Assembly: GCA_964019165.1 (NCBI GenBank)
Contig: OZ025279.1
Location: 10,001 to 74,000, forward strand
DNA length: 64,000 nucleotides
Direction: 5' to 3'
Source of the DNA: Mastigias papua
Lineage: Eukaryota; Cnidaria; Scyphozoa; Rhizostomeae; Mastigiidae
A program made the translations under genes and the position numbers. How positions within the stretch are numbered: position 1 is the stretch's first letter; each line of letters opens with the position of its first letter. The notes beneath the pieces were generated by a model. The model did not search any database and was not told the DNA's origin. It saw nothing but the letters and a program-made list of their open reading frames with translations. Below, piece by piece: positions 50,867 through 59,407 of the stretch.

Positions 50867-52125
50867 ATGACAAATAAACGTACCAAGGGGACATCAAAAG
50901 ACAAAGTTGGAAAAAAATTCCAAGCTGCATTATGGTGCAGCAAATTTCATCACAGCCAACTGGTAGGCAGAAAAAGTATGAACCCCTGGATACAAGGGAC
51001 TTTGTAGATTTCTCGCAATATGATGAAATCACCATTGAAAATTTGAAAGAAGCCTGTGAGAAATTTTACGATGCACGAAGAGGTTCATGTGACGTTTTGC
51101 TGAGTGATCGTAGCCCATCTTGCTTTTTAACTGAGCAGAATGAGGGAAAGAAGGTGTTTTTTGTTCGCTTTGTAACTCCTGCATCAAGCTCGACCCCAGG
51201 GCATGACAACGTTGCTATAAAAAACACTGTATGGTATGATGTCAAAAGACACTATCTTCATTCAGAAACACAAAGTCTATTGCAAAATAAAAGCTACTCT
51301 CATGATGAAACCTATAGCAAACTGCCACCAGTTCCTTCAACATGTTTTCCAAAATCAGTGTCAGTTGCAGATTTGCTAAAGGCTAGAAAGCTCAATAAGC
51401 CTGATGAAAAAGTTGAAGTCATGGTTTTAGAATCGTTTGATGTTGCTAAGCAGAAGTGGTGTAGATCTGAACTTATAAGATTCACAGCCAAAGATTCAAA
51501 GTTTGCAGAGGGGGGCTTCAGAGATGCATACATTGCAGAAACTGACAATTCTTGTTATGCAAGGAAATGGGTAGTGAAGAAACATAAGAAAGACAGGATG
51601 GAAATAATAAAAGATATGCTGCAGATATCTGCTGAGATTCACACATGAAAACAAGTGCAGATGCACAGTATTGCAAAACAGCTTGTTTTTAAATTAGCCA
51701 CGAAAGCTCCTATAGAATATGGCAACGTGTTCAAGTATGAGAAGATCTATTTCTCTACATTAGGAAATGAGCCTGTAACCATAGAAATCTATATTGAAGG
51801 AGAGTTCCACAAATATGTTAATAATGATGGAAAATGTGTAAATGCCAACGAGGCTAATATGGTGGAGGTATATGCTAAGGCTGAAAGCTTTAGCCTTTTT
51901 AGCTATGTTGAGTCCAACAAAGAGCTGATGCTGCTTGATCTCCAAGGGGCTGGATATAGGCTATATGACCCAGAGATTGCAACAAGTACACTGATAGATG
52001 ACAATGACAATGAAACATTTTTCTGTGCTGGCAACCTCTCTGTTAATGCCATTGATAATTTTCTCAGTCTTCATCAATGCAATAGATATTGCTCAATGCT
52101 GGGAATAGAAAACTTTGAAATATAA
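50867..52125 (+). CDS. Alpha-kinase (MHCK/EF2K/TRPM7 type), transposon-borne, frame disrupted
   Basis: Alpha-kinases are atypical Ser/Thr protein kinases. About 51429-52110 is the kinase domain: glycine-rich FAEGGFRDAY (51504-51530), lysine-bearing ARKWVVKKH (51558-51584), YIEGEFHKYVNNDG, the catalytic-loop-like LLDLQGAGY with YDPEIAT (51931-51983), and the C-terminal zinc-module pattern GNLSVNAIDNF...HQCNRYC (52030-52092). The usual TDP threonine is tyrosine here. An N-terminal ~165 residues without a recognised domain precede it. The first in-frame ATG upstream is 50867. Two lesions are seen: a -1 shift in the A7 run at 50911-50917, and an in-frame TGA at 51646-51648 that splits the domain. 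The C-terminus is intact. Convergent with the transposase inside the same inverted repeats. The domain call is firm; activity is doubtful. Confidence 0.85.
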
Positions 52126-52562
52126 CTATCATTGTAAACATTGAGTAGACCTTTTTATTTCTATTTTGAAATACTGATTTCAGTTTCATGCTATGATTGG
52201 TATAAAAACTAATGCATATATCAGTGGTGGAAATTGTGATGAAGGTTAGGACTTGCCCCCAAATGTGGCAATTTTATGGATTTGCAGACCCCTTGTATAA
52301 ACATTTTACATAATGTCAAAGAAAAACAAATCAACAATTTGGGTAATGCACTAAGACTTAGTAAAAATAATTTATTGAATAGGATGTTTTCTCTGTGTTA
52401 AGCCTATTTGTATATACTAGATATTCAATATGAAACCCAAATGAGAGAATCTTATTGGAGGGTTTCCACCAATGATATAGTCTAATATATATTTGTTACA
52501 ATTGCCACTGTAATTTCTTTGTGTTCAGCAGTTTACTGATTATGTTCAATTTTCTGTTCTGC
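52126..52562. other. Intergenic region between convergent kinase and transposase genes
   Basis: No coding potential. A TTTATT at 52371-52376 gives AATAAA on the minus strand, about 190 bases beyond the transposase stop, a plausible poly(A) signal for that gene. No plus-strand AATAAA was seen just after the kinase stop. Confidence 0.5.
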
Positions 52563-53770
52563 TCATGACTTCAATGACTGCTTTACAAAACGGAATGCCT
52601 GTGCAACCTTATTGCTTTCAATAGCAACAGGATTTGGCAATATAATTTCAAAACAATGTTTGATTTCTTCATCCAATAATGATTTTGATGCTTCCATTAT
52701 CCCTGAGAGTTCTGCCACTTCTTGTAGGTTCTCTTGAGTGACTAATATGCCATGTTGCTGACCACCATATTTGTGTGGAAAGTCATACATGTGATTAGGT
52801 ACACCTGTAGAGAGCTTTAGCCCCTTCTGTTTACGAATCCTATGAGTATTCCACAGATCAACAAAAATACTGCATTCATTTTGTATCACTGGTAGGAAGA
52901 TGTATGAAAGTAGACATCTATCTAGAGGATTGTGAGGATTGTAGTCATGTGACTCCAAAAGGTCACAAAGTTGGTGCTTGAAGAATTTTTCCATTCTTTC
53001 ATGTAAATCACGCCACCATCTCTCTATCTTGTTAGAAGTTGAGGGGCCATAAATAACAGTTTCTGTTGCATCATCACTGTTGTTTGACTCCATAAGGAAA
53101 GCTTGCATGGTGGCCAACTTCCCTGTCTCTGTTCCCTTATCTATTCGCAAGAAATTGGGGATCTTTTTAGTTTCAGAAATGTATCTCCCGTAGCAACTGG
53201 CAATTAAAACAGGATCTGAATTGCAATTCCATACAGATAAAAATAGCACTTTTCTTGAGAAAGTATCAAGACACCCATAAATTGAAATTGGAAATGTTGA
53301 ATTCTGGAACCCCATGAGCTTATCATGCACATCTAAGGAATACAAACAATCCGATCCTCCAGATACAAAAAGCTTTTTGGCTTTCTTTGCTCTCTTTTTT
53401 ACACTCCCGGTGTCAATTCCATCTTTATCTAGCGTTTGCATAATATTGTGGACAAGGTTTCGTGGTACTTTTATACCGTGCTCAACTCGCAGCTTCATGT
53501 TCATGGCACGATAGCCAAGCAGTTTTCCAGGTCCTTTCAGTTCCTCACTCACAGCAGCAATAACCTCTTCCACAGAAACCTCTTCATCGATATACTTTAT
53601 ACCAAAATGTTTCATCCTTCTTGCAAGTGTCAGTAAGCTCCAATTATAGCACTTGAAATCTCGAGACAAGTAATCTGTATCCCTGAGCGGTGTAAATTCT
53701 GTTTAACATATTGAACAATATCTTCCTTTAATTTCTCATCTTCTTTCCAAGCACTGCGAGCTAGATCCAT
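52563..53770 (-). CDS. Integrase-core DDE transposase
   Basis: A DDE-type transposase expected to cut and join the ends of the surrounding element. In the main frame (368 codons from 53669), residues 45-85 hold the block GPGKLLGYRAM...VPRNLVHNIM typical of metazoan integrase-core proteins. The catalytic core follows, with acidic residues at D113 (SLDVHDKL), D177 (FLRIDKGTE) and E216 (NKIERWWRDL), giving D-x63-D-x38-E. C-terminal blocks LLSYIFLPVIQ and LWNTHRIRKQKG are also typical. A better start is the ATG at 53770: the frame MDLARSAWKEDEKLKEDIVQ runs to about 53690, where a one-base shift near a GGG run leads into the main frame. That is a mutation, sequencing error or unrecognised splice. 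The 5' side faces the right inverted repeat. Confidence 0.87.
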
Positions 53771-53866
53771 TTCAGCACATAAAATCCATTGAGTACAATT
53801 CGGTCTTCCCAGGGCCTACTCAAATTCAAGGAAACCCAGGTTCCAATGTCAATCACCATTAATTCA

Positions 53867-54131
53867 ACCGAGGTCAATTTGATCACGAGGCAGACTTGAT
53901 ACTGATGGTCCACAAGAATGGCCCAGCAGTATCAAATGATTTACAACATACATGAAATTTAAATCAGTTTTCTAGTTGTTAACAAAAGTGAAATGCCAGA
54001 TAAAAAATGATTTCACATTTACTTTTTGATTGATAATGTAAATGCCATTTAATATTGAAATCAATTACTCATGTAGACAAAAAGTTTTTTTTTGTATATA
54101 AGATAGCTGCTGATACTGATGGGCCACCATA
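53867..54131. repeat. Right terminal inverted repeat (~265 bp)
   Basis: Uninterrupted reverse complement of 49592-49646 plus 50489-50715. It ends CTGATGGGCCACCATA and is followed at once by the target duplication CTGGTG. It includes a TATATA-like motif at about 54095-54100 and the terminal motif twice, at 53897-53911 and 54111-54125. Confidence 0.92.
53897..53911 (-). promoter_or_regulatory. Internal copy of the terminal motif (right)
   Basis: Reverse complement reads GGACCATCAGTATCA, identical to 50671-50685 and one base from the terminal motif at 54111-54125. Candidate second transposase binding site. Confidence 0.5.
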
Positions 54132-54137
54132 CTGGTG
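54132..54137. repeat. Target-site duplication, right copy (CTGGTG)
   Basis: Matches 49586-49591 exactly and abuts the right terminus. Confidence 0.8.
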
Positions 54138-54647
54138 TGTTAACTGGCTATGCATTAGAGTTCAAAATGTACTCAAAAACACCCCGATTGAAAACATTCT
54201 TTGTTCATTACATATGCCTATATGAATGGTGAAATTTCAGGAATACTTCCGTTATCAATAAAACAGACAGAACAGAAGGCAGGGATATTCAAAGTTTCCT
54301 TCGTGTTACACAATTACTAGTTGGCTAAAAAGAACAACGATCAAAGTAAATTCACACTAGTAATCTAATGGCTTCACTAGATAACAACAACGATTTATTG
54401 ATGCACTAGAGACAATAAAGAAGGATGCCAACCGCCAGTTCGTTCGTCAGATTCACATGTTTGGTGAAGAGACAGTCACTCTATGTGGCTGTTGTTCTGC
54501 TCATTGGCAGTTTATTGTTACATTTTGTCACTTCAGATCAATGCTGTAATTGCCCCTCCCTCTGTCCTTTTTGTACCTACGCTTTTGTATGCAGCTTGAT
54601 AACAACGGAATGCGATGAGTATCCCGCAGTGTGTTGTTGCTATGCAT
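54138..54647. other. No confirmed gene; weak signal-peptide-like frame
   Basis: From an ATG at 54425 the plus frame gives a hydrophobic stretch (YVAVVLLIGSLLLHFVTS) followed by many cysteines. It runs into the MITE at 54648 and has no other support, so it is not called as a gene. Confidence 0.35.
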
Positions 54648-55084
54648 GCCACAGTTTACATGGTTTACACCACAGTTTACACTTGCAAAAAGGTCTGTAT
54701 TTCTGCATACGCGTAGTAGTTAATTTGTGTAAAATACGTAAAAGATGTACACAATATGTGTACACCCATCAACAATATTCAAGTTTATAGAAAACGTAGC
54801 AGTGGTATGAACATTGGCATTTTTCCACGGTTTGCACTTTCCAAGGTAGTAAGAGTTAGGTCATGTGATTCTTTATGCAAAACAAGTGTAAACCGTGGAG
54901 TTTTTCCTCATTATTTCCTTACCAGTAAACTAAACAATCCATGAAAAATCATTAAAGCATGTACATAGATAGTGTACATCTGGCATGGTGGTCACCTGTC
55001 CGCTTTGGTCAAGGCACAGAGCACCCTTTGTCGCCTGATTTTCAAGTGTAAACTGTGAGTGTAAACCGTGTAAACTGTCGCTAG
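54648..55084. mobile_element. MITE-like element with GTTTACAC-rich inverted repeats
   Basis: Left arm 54648-54690 (GCCACAGTTTACATGG..., CACAGTTTACACTTGC) and right arm 55039-55081 are inverted copies of about 43 bp with few mismatches. Each arm is itself built of repeated GTTTAC(A/C)C words. An inner inverted pair lies at about 54825-54842 (CCACGGTTTGCACTTT) and 54882-54898 (AAGTGTAAACCGTGG). TGCAT is found just outside both ends (54643-54647, 55085-55089), a possible 5-bp target duplication. No transposase: non-autonomous. Confidence 0.65.
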
Positions 55085-55456
55085 TGCATATTGTTGTTGT
55101 TGTTCAGTCTGATTTGTATTGAAGGACGCTGAGCCGCGTAATGTATTGCATGTATTGTATTCCACACAACGAAGTTTGTCCACTTTATTTTGTCAAATAA
55201 TCATTTCCCGCATCTTTCCATAATTCAAACTGACTGTTTAGGTGGTCAAGGGGACTAGAAGTGATAACAGGTAGTACAGTATACCATATTTTATCACCAT
55301 CGAATTTGTTTGTGTTCTCATTATCTGGGCCTCCAAAGATTGGAAGGCTTTGCCCCTCCCCTTATAGTCTTTTCTGGCCTCGTCAGAGGGCTTGAATCTG
55401 TTCTGTCATGATTTAAACTTTCTGAGAAAACGACCCTTCTAGTTAGTGCTGGAGGC
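55085..55456. other. No recognisable gene
   Basis: Unique-looking sequence. On the minus strand, part of it is open downstream of the HTH frame at 55457-55630 in other phases, but nothing recognisable is encoded. Confidence 0.4.
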
Positions 55457-55630
55457 TCACAACTCTTTTTTGAGTGGATTTGACTCCATACACTGTTTGC
55501 TTATGCGTTTTACGCTAGATTTAGAGATCCTACACCGAGTTGTGATTTCACTATGCGGCAAGTTAAACTCCTTTCGCCACAAGTTAACAACTTCATCCTT
55601 CTTTTCGGTAATTTTTGCTTCTCTCGTCAT
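55457..55630 (-). CDS. Small helix-turn-helix-like ORF, possible transposase N-terminal remnant
   Basis: A 57-codon minus-strand frame starts at an ATG (55630) and ends in TGA (55457). It contains KDEVVNLWRKEF, then LPHSEITTRCRISKSSVKRI: a helix, a turn and a recognition-helix-like SKSSVKRI. This layout resembles the DNA-binding N-termini of Tc1/pogo-type transposases. No catalytic domain follows in any frame I could read, so if real it is a fragment or a first exon. The similarity is by pattern only. Confidence 0.35.
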   Translation of the reverse strand: MTREAKITEKKDEVVNLWRKEFNLPHSEITTRCRISKSSVKRISKQCMESNPLKKEL

Positions 55631-55904
55631 CGCAATTCAATCTTTGAGAGCCCTTATGATACACTTTTATGGCCACATGCAGCTGCTTATGACCGTTTTT
55701 CCATTCCTACAGTCAAGTTCACGGTTACGAGGCTACGTCTTTAATACTATGTTAAGCGCAAACTACCGCTCGTAATTCTTCTGCGTTTCTGTTATATAGA
55801 AGCTATAGCCTGATATATTTATGAACATGGCTTACAGTTGCACTCATATGTACAAAAGTACCGTTTATGCGCACATTCAAGAGACAAGTCCAATAAATTT
55901 ACCC

Positions 55905-56320
55905 TGTGACGTCAGCATGACGTCATAGGATAAAGATACGTAAAAACTGTTGTCACTATCGTAATCAGCGCCCTCGAAAACCCTACTATCGCCAATGATT
56001 GCAGCCAAATTTCTATCTTTCAAATTTGATACCAGACAAATGTCGCCAAAAGTCCTTGGGACACTTGGAAGAAACAGATAAAAAACCACTTTCCTCTACA
56101 TATTGTCATAGTTGCTACAAACATGCACCCCCCCTTCCCCCTAGAACAATGTTGGTTCGCTTGTGGGATACTTGAAGTTGGCGTGCATGCGAAATTTTCC
56201 CATTATCGCAGGTACTTCAGCAGACAACCAACATTGTTTCAGGGGGAGAGGGGGATGAAAGTTCGTTGCAGAATACAAAAAGTGCAAAGTTTCCCAGGAT
56301 TTTTGTCGGGTATTGAATGT
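55905..56320. mobile_element. Foldback element, copy 2
   Basis: The central 56040-56315 matches 48802-49075 closely in the same orientation, including both C-rich/G-rich arm segments (CCCCTTCCCCCTAGAACAAT and the inverted GTTTCAGGGGGAGAGGGGG). The left arm extends outwards to about 55905 and is the diverged inverse of the right arm of copy 1 (49075-49205). The full family therefore has arms of roughly 270-290 bp. The right arm here fades after about 56315. Confidence 0.75.
55907..55925. promoter_or_regulatory. Twin CRE palindromes (TGACGTCA x2)
   Basis: TGACGTCA at 55907-55914 and again at 55918-55925 are 11 bp apart, one helical turn. TGACGTCA is the full CREB/ATF site. The equivalent tip of the other foldback copy has one TGACGTCA at 49188-49195. 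They lie at the outer end of the foldback arm. Function is unknown. Confidence 0.45.
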
Positions 56321-57044
56321 GAATTTTTGATGAACATGTTACTTAAGTACTCTGGAACAAGCTCTAACTCAAAGGCTAACAATCCAGGGACATAGAATGT
56401 GCTAATACTGAAATGAGGGTGTTGTGCTAATACGCTTTTGTACTAGGGTACGTACAAATATGTGTCAGTTTAAGAAATAGTCTATGGAAAGAATGTTTTG
56501 TATTGCATTGATGATTGGCATCACATTTCAGTGAGATAAGCTCATTCAAAGTGGAAACAAGTTTCAACAAACTTAATGTTCAAGATCTCTTATGGATTAA
56601 TTTTCGATATTTCTGTGACCTTTTCGCCTACCGATCAATACTAGCAGCAATTTCATGCAGTTCGGTTTTCCTTAGCTCCATTCAGTCATTCACTGACGGC
56701 GCCATGGAGTGACTGGGGGACTGACAGGATTTGACTATAAAATAACATGCATGTGCGAAAGTAGAATAATCCAGGAAGCACAAATATTCAAGCATTTAGA
56801 AGTAATACACAATCAATGAAATATGATTTGCGTGAAATATCTTAAATTGTATCCAAGTCAGTTTAGGTACTAAGTCCCTCTTTTGAAATAATGTGATAGG
56901 AAATTTTACAATTCATTCTCGTTACCTGACTATGCTTTACAAGTTTTGACTTTTGGACTTTCAAAACGTTAAAATAAAGTACATCTCGTCGGAAAAGTGA
57001 AGGGGCAACAGATCCTCACCCCTCCTGGCTCCGCTGCCCATAAA
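56321..57044. other. No recognisable gene
   Basis: Moderately AT-rich unique-looking DNA without convincing coding frames or repeats. Confidence 0.45.
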
Positions 57045-57830
57045 TTACTGCATGGCTATTGTTTTCGCTATTTTACATAAGTCTTGCATCAATTCCAGCA
57101 CGATATTTTCCATGATGTACAATAATTCGAACCATTCTAGTTTGCAACATATTCCTGCACGACCATTTTCCAATAGAACTTCTACTTGATATATCTTATG
57201 CTTTTGAGGACTAACTACCTGTTCAACAAAACCTTTCAACCATGCCATTTTCATACTAGCATATATCAACAGAACTGCCTTTAAAGTAGAGAAGAATATA
57301 TTTCTCTATAACTACCAATTTCAATTTAATTAACGATCGCCCCTTGGAAATCACTCGAAAAGCTCAAGGGTATCACTCCTTAACTGTCAAACAGCACATG
57401 ATCGCATATGATATCATATGAAATCAAATGAAATGAAATCACATCACTAGCAATTACAGGACAAAAAATAATGCAAAAGAATAGAAAAACTAAGTTCAAT
57501 TACACCCCCCCCTTGTAGCTCTAACTTTGCTCGTGCTTCGTATAAATTAAAAAAAAACTAGAACCTTAAAGAAATGGCGATAAGTAGCTAAGTGCCGCAA
57601 AAACCAAAAGCCAATAACAAAATGCCAGCAAACTGTTCCAGTTATATACTGCTAATATATTACTTCGTTGCTATAGAATCGTCTGCACAAATTAAGGTTT
57701 AAATCTCTTTCTGGATAGCATAAGATTTTGGCGCCAATTATATTCTTTAATTTGCATGCAACTAAACATAAAGTCACTATATAAGACGTCAATACGGTTT
57801 ATGCAGGTACTCAAGGCAAAAGAGGATCAT
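57045..57830. repeat. Diverged repeat, copy 1 (pairs with 60870-61510)
   Basis: Shared ordered landmarks with the second copy include GTTGCTATAGAA vs GTTGCCATAGAA, GGTTTAAATCTCTT vs GGTTAAAACCTCTT and GCATGCAACTAA vs CCATGCAACTAA. The minus-strand segment at 57100-57260 also resembles 60900-61050 (CAGGTAGTTAGTCCTCAAAA vs CAGGTATTTAGTTATGAAGA). The copies are ~3.8 kb apart in the same orientation and well diverged. Confidence 0.55.
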
Positions 57831-58170
57831 TTGCAATTTCTATATATCTGATGATCGATTCTGGGCTACATACTGAACGGTAAATGTCTGTGAATGAGAA
57901 ATCTACTGAACATAGAATAGGCAAATCATTTATCAGATCTTGATCATGTTGAGGACATGTGTATACTGCTCACTATTCCACACGCTTATGAAGGTTTCCA
58001 ATAGCTAATGAAGAACATGGGTAAAGTATAAAAGCAAACTTACAGATCGAAGCATCCATTTTGCAAGATGCTCTCAAAATCTTCCGCTCTGGTGGTGACA
58101 CGATTGCACTGCAATTCCAAGTGAATGTCAGGTTTGCGAAATCATGCCATTGTTTAGTCATGCAATTCAT
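57045..58170 (-). CDS. Putative two-exon gene of unknown function (~118 aa)
   Basis: Exon 1 would run from the ATG at 58170 to 58044, encoding MNCMTKQWHDFANLTFTWNC... and ending before a consensus-like donor GTAAGT. Exon 2 would start at 57274 after a pyrimidine-rich tract and CAG and end at TAA 57045-57047; it encodes ...YASMKMAWLKGF...KHKIYQVEVLLENGR...ENIVLELMQ. The two exons join in frame (phase 1) across a 769-bp intron. No protein family is recognised. Two inverted CCAAT boxes lie 27 and 70 bases upstream of the ATG. The exon 2 region has a diverged counterpart at 60870-61067 that lacks the acceptor. Could equally be a repeat with chance splice-like sites. Confidence 0.3.
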
Positions 58171-58191
58171 TTCAATTGCCTGGACTCAAAG

Positions 58192-58269
58192 CAATGATTG
58201 GCTGAGAAAAGCATGAGGTAGAGTCAATGAAAAACAATGATTGGCTGAGGAAAGCACAAGGCGGGGTCA
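58192..58269. promoter_or_regulatory. 43-bp tandem duplication carrying CCAAT boxes (minus strand)
   Basis: CAATGATTGGCTGAG(A/G)AAAGCA occurs at 58192 and 58235. Each copy has ATTGG, i.e. CCAAT on the minus strand (58197-58201 and 58240-58244), in the context CAGCCAATCA, a good NF-Y site. It sits just upstream of the putative minus-strand exon 1. Confidence 0.4.
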
Positions 58270-58364
58270 AGTCTCATTGTCATGATCTTGAAAGTTGCTG
58301 AATGCAATAGCTCTTTGGGAGCCCAGTGGGAGTTGTATTTCTATGAACCAATATGCTGCGAAGT

Positions 58365-58851
58365 AAGGCGCGTTTCAAAAGTCGTTCATCTAATGTGCAA
58401 AACTTAACTCGAGAATTAATGCATGAGAAGGGCAACGTTTGAATCAATTAGACACTACAGATCTAGTTAAGTGCGGGGTTCTCTTCCTGAGCTGCACCTA
58501 ACTAAGGCTAGGCTTGGTTTCAAACGTCGAACTTTTCAAGTGCCAAACCAAATGCTTTGTACTTGCATGAGTGTTTTATTCATTATAATTTCCCTCCCAT
58601 GCAGAATGCAGCATATATTGTTGCATATCTGTGACGTACGTGACAAGTACTCTCATATCGTATATAATTTATGTACGAAGGAACAATCTTTATCAACAAA
58701 CTTGAAATATTTGACGTAAGAATTTTAGCTTGATATTCGAGCGGCAAAAGTAAGCTCGACATTTAAACGGGAGTCGTACTAAACACTCTCAGTTGCCAAG
58801 CCAAATTGAACTGAGTTCGGCACATGAGAAGTTCGAAATTTGAAACAGGCC
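58365..58851. mobile_element. MITE-like inverted-repeat cluster
   Basis: The arm motif AGGCTTGGTTTCAAACGTCG (58510-58529, continuing to 58550) is found inverted at 58812-58851, giving a ~340-bp element. A third, direct copy (AGGCGCGTTTCAAAAGTCGT) lies at 58365-58402, suggesting a nested or partially duplicated element. No coding sequence. The open plus frame at 58471-58719 lies across the arm and is not considered a gene. Confidence 0.6.
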
Positions 58852-59407
58852 TTTAACCAGGGGTAGGAAATTAATCTATCCAAATGGCCAAATTAGAAGC
58901 AGAAATATTGAGGAGAGCCTGACCAAATGGATTGAATAAATTTCTACACAATATTTTCTGTATTTTTAAAGACGTTTGATAAAAACCCAACGTCTAAAAA
59001 TAGACCATGCAGCTTCACTTTTTACTTTTTATGCGGTCTTTCACGGGCCAGTCAAGAGTCAATCGAAGGGCCATATGTGGCCCGTGGGCTTGTCAATGCC
59101 CAGATCTGCCTTACGCACTCGAGTATTCGGAACTCCATATGTATTCCGTGGTAGATAACAAATGTCATCATGCAATCTATGAATTGCTATGTGCTTGCAG
59201 TTTCTCGCAAAATGCTCTTATGTAAACACACCTTGAAGAATTCATCCCCAACGGTTCTCTGAGCAAATCCTCTACACAATTTTACAGGTCATAGAAATAA
59301 TAGCACTTGCTCTACAACTCTTGCTTTACAATATCTATGCACAGTATTGTATGAGCTAGAGGAGCAGTTGAATCATTTACAAGTATCCTTATTTTCCATT
59401 GAGTCAA
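58852..59407. other. No recognisable gene
   Basis: Unique-looking DNA without convincing coding frames or repeat structure. Confidence 0.45.

Larger units (their letters stand above)
49592..54131. mobile_element. DNA transposon with integrase-type DDE transposase and alpha-kinase cargo
   Basis: The element is bounded by inverted repeats starting TATGGTGGCCCATCAGTATC and by a 6-bp target duplication, CTGGTG. It is 4540 bp here, or about 3.7 kb without a nested LINE (49647-50488). It holds two convergent genes: an alpha-kinase on the plus strand (50867-52125) and a transposase on the minus strand (53770-52563). Both 5' ends face the inverted repeats. The transposase resembles the integrase-core proteins widespread in fish and cnidarian genomes; from memory, the 6-bp target duplication is compatible with the IS3EU superfamily, but this was not tested. 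Both genes are damaged, so this copy is probably immobile, although its termini and target duplication are intact. Confidence 0.88.

Noticed and set aside
54425..54790. Secreted cysteine-rich peptide with a signal sequence
   Set aside because: The frame runs into the MITE at 54648, and the cysteine-rich part has no regular spacing or homologue that I recognise.
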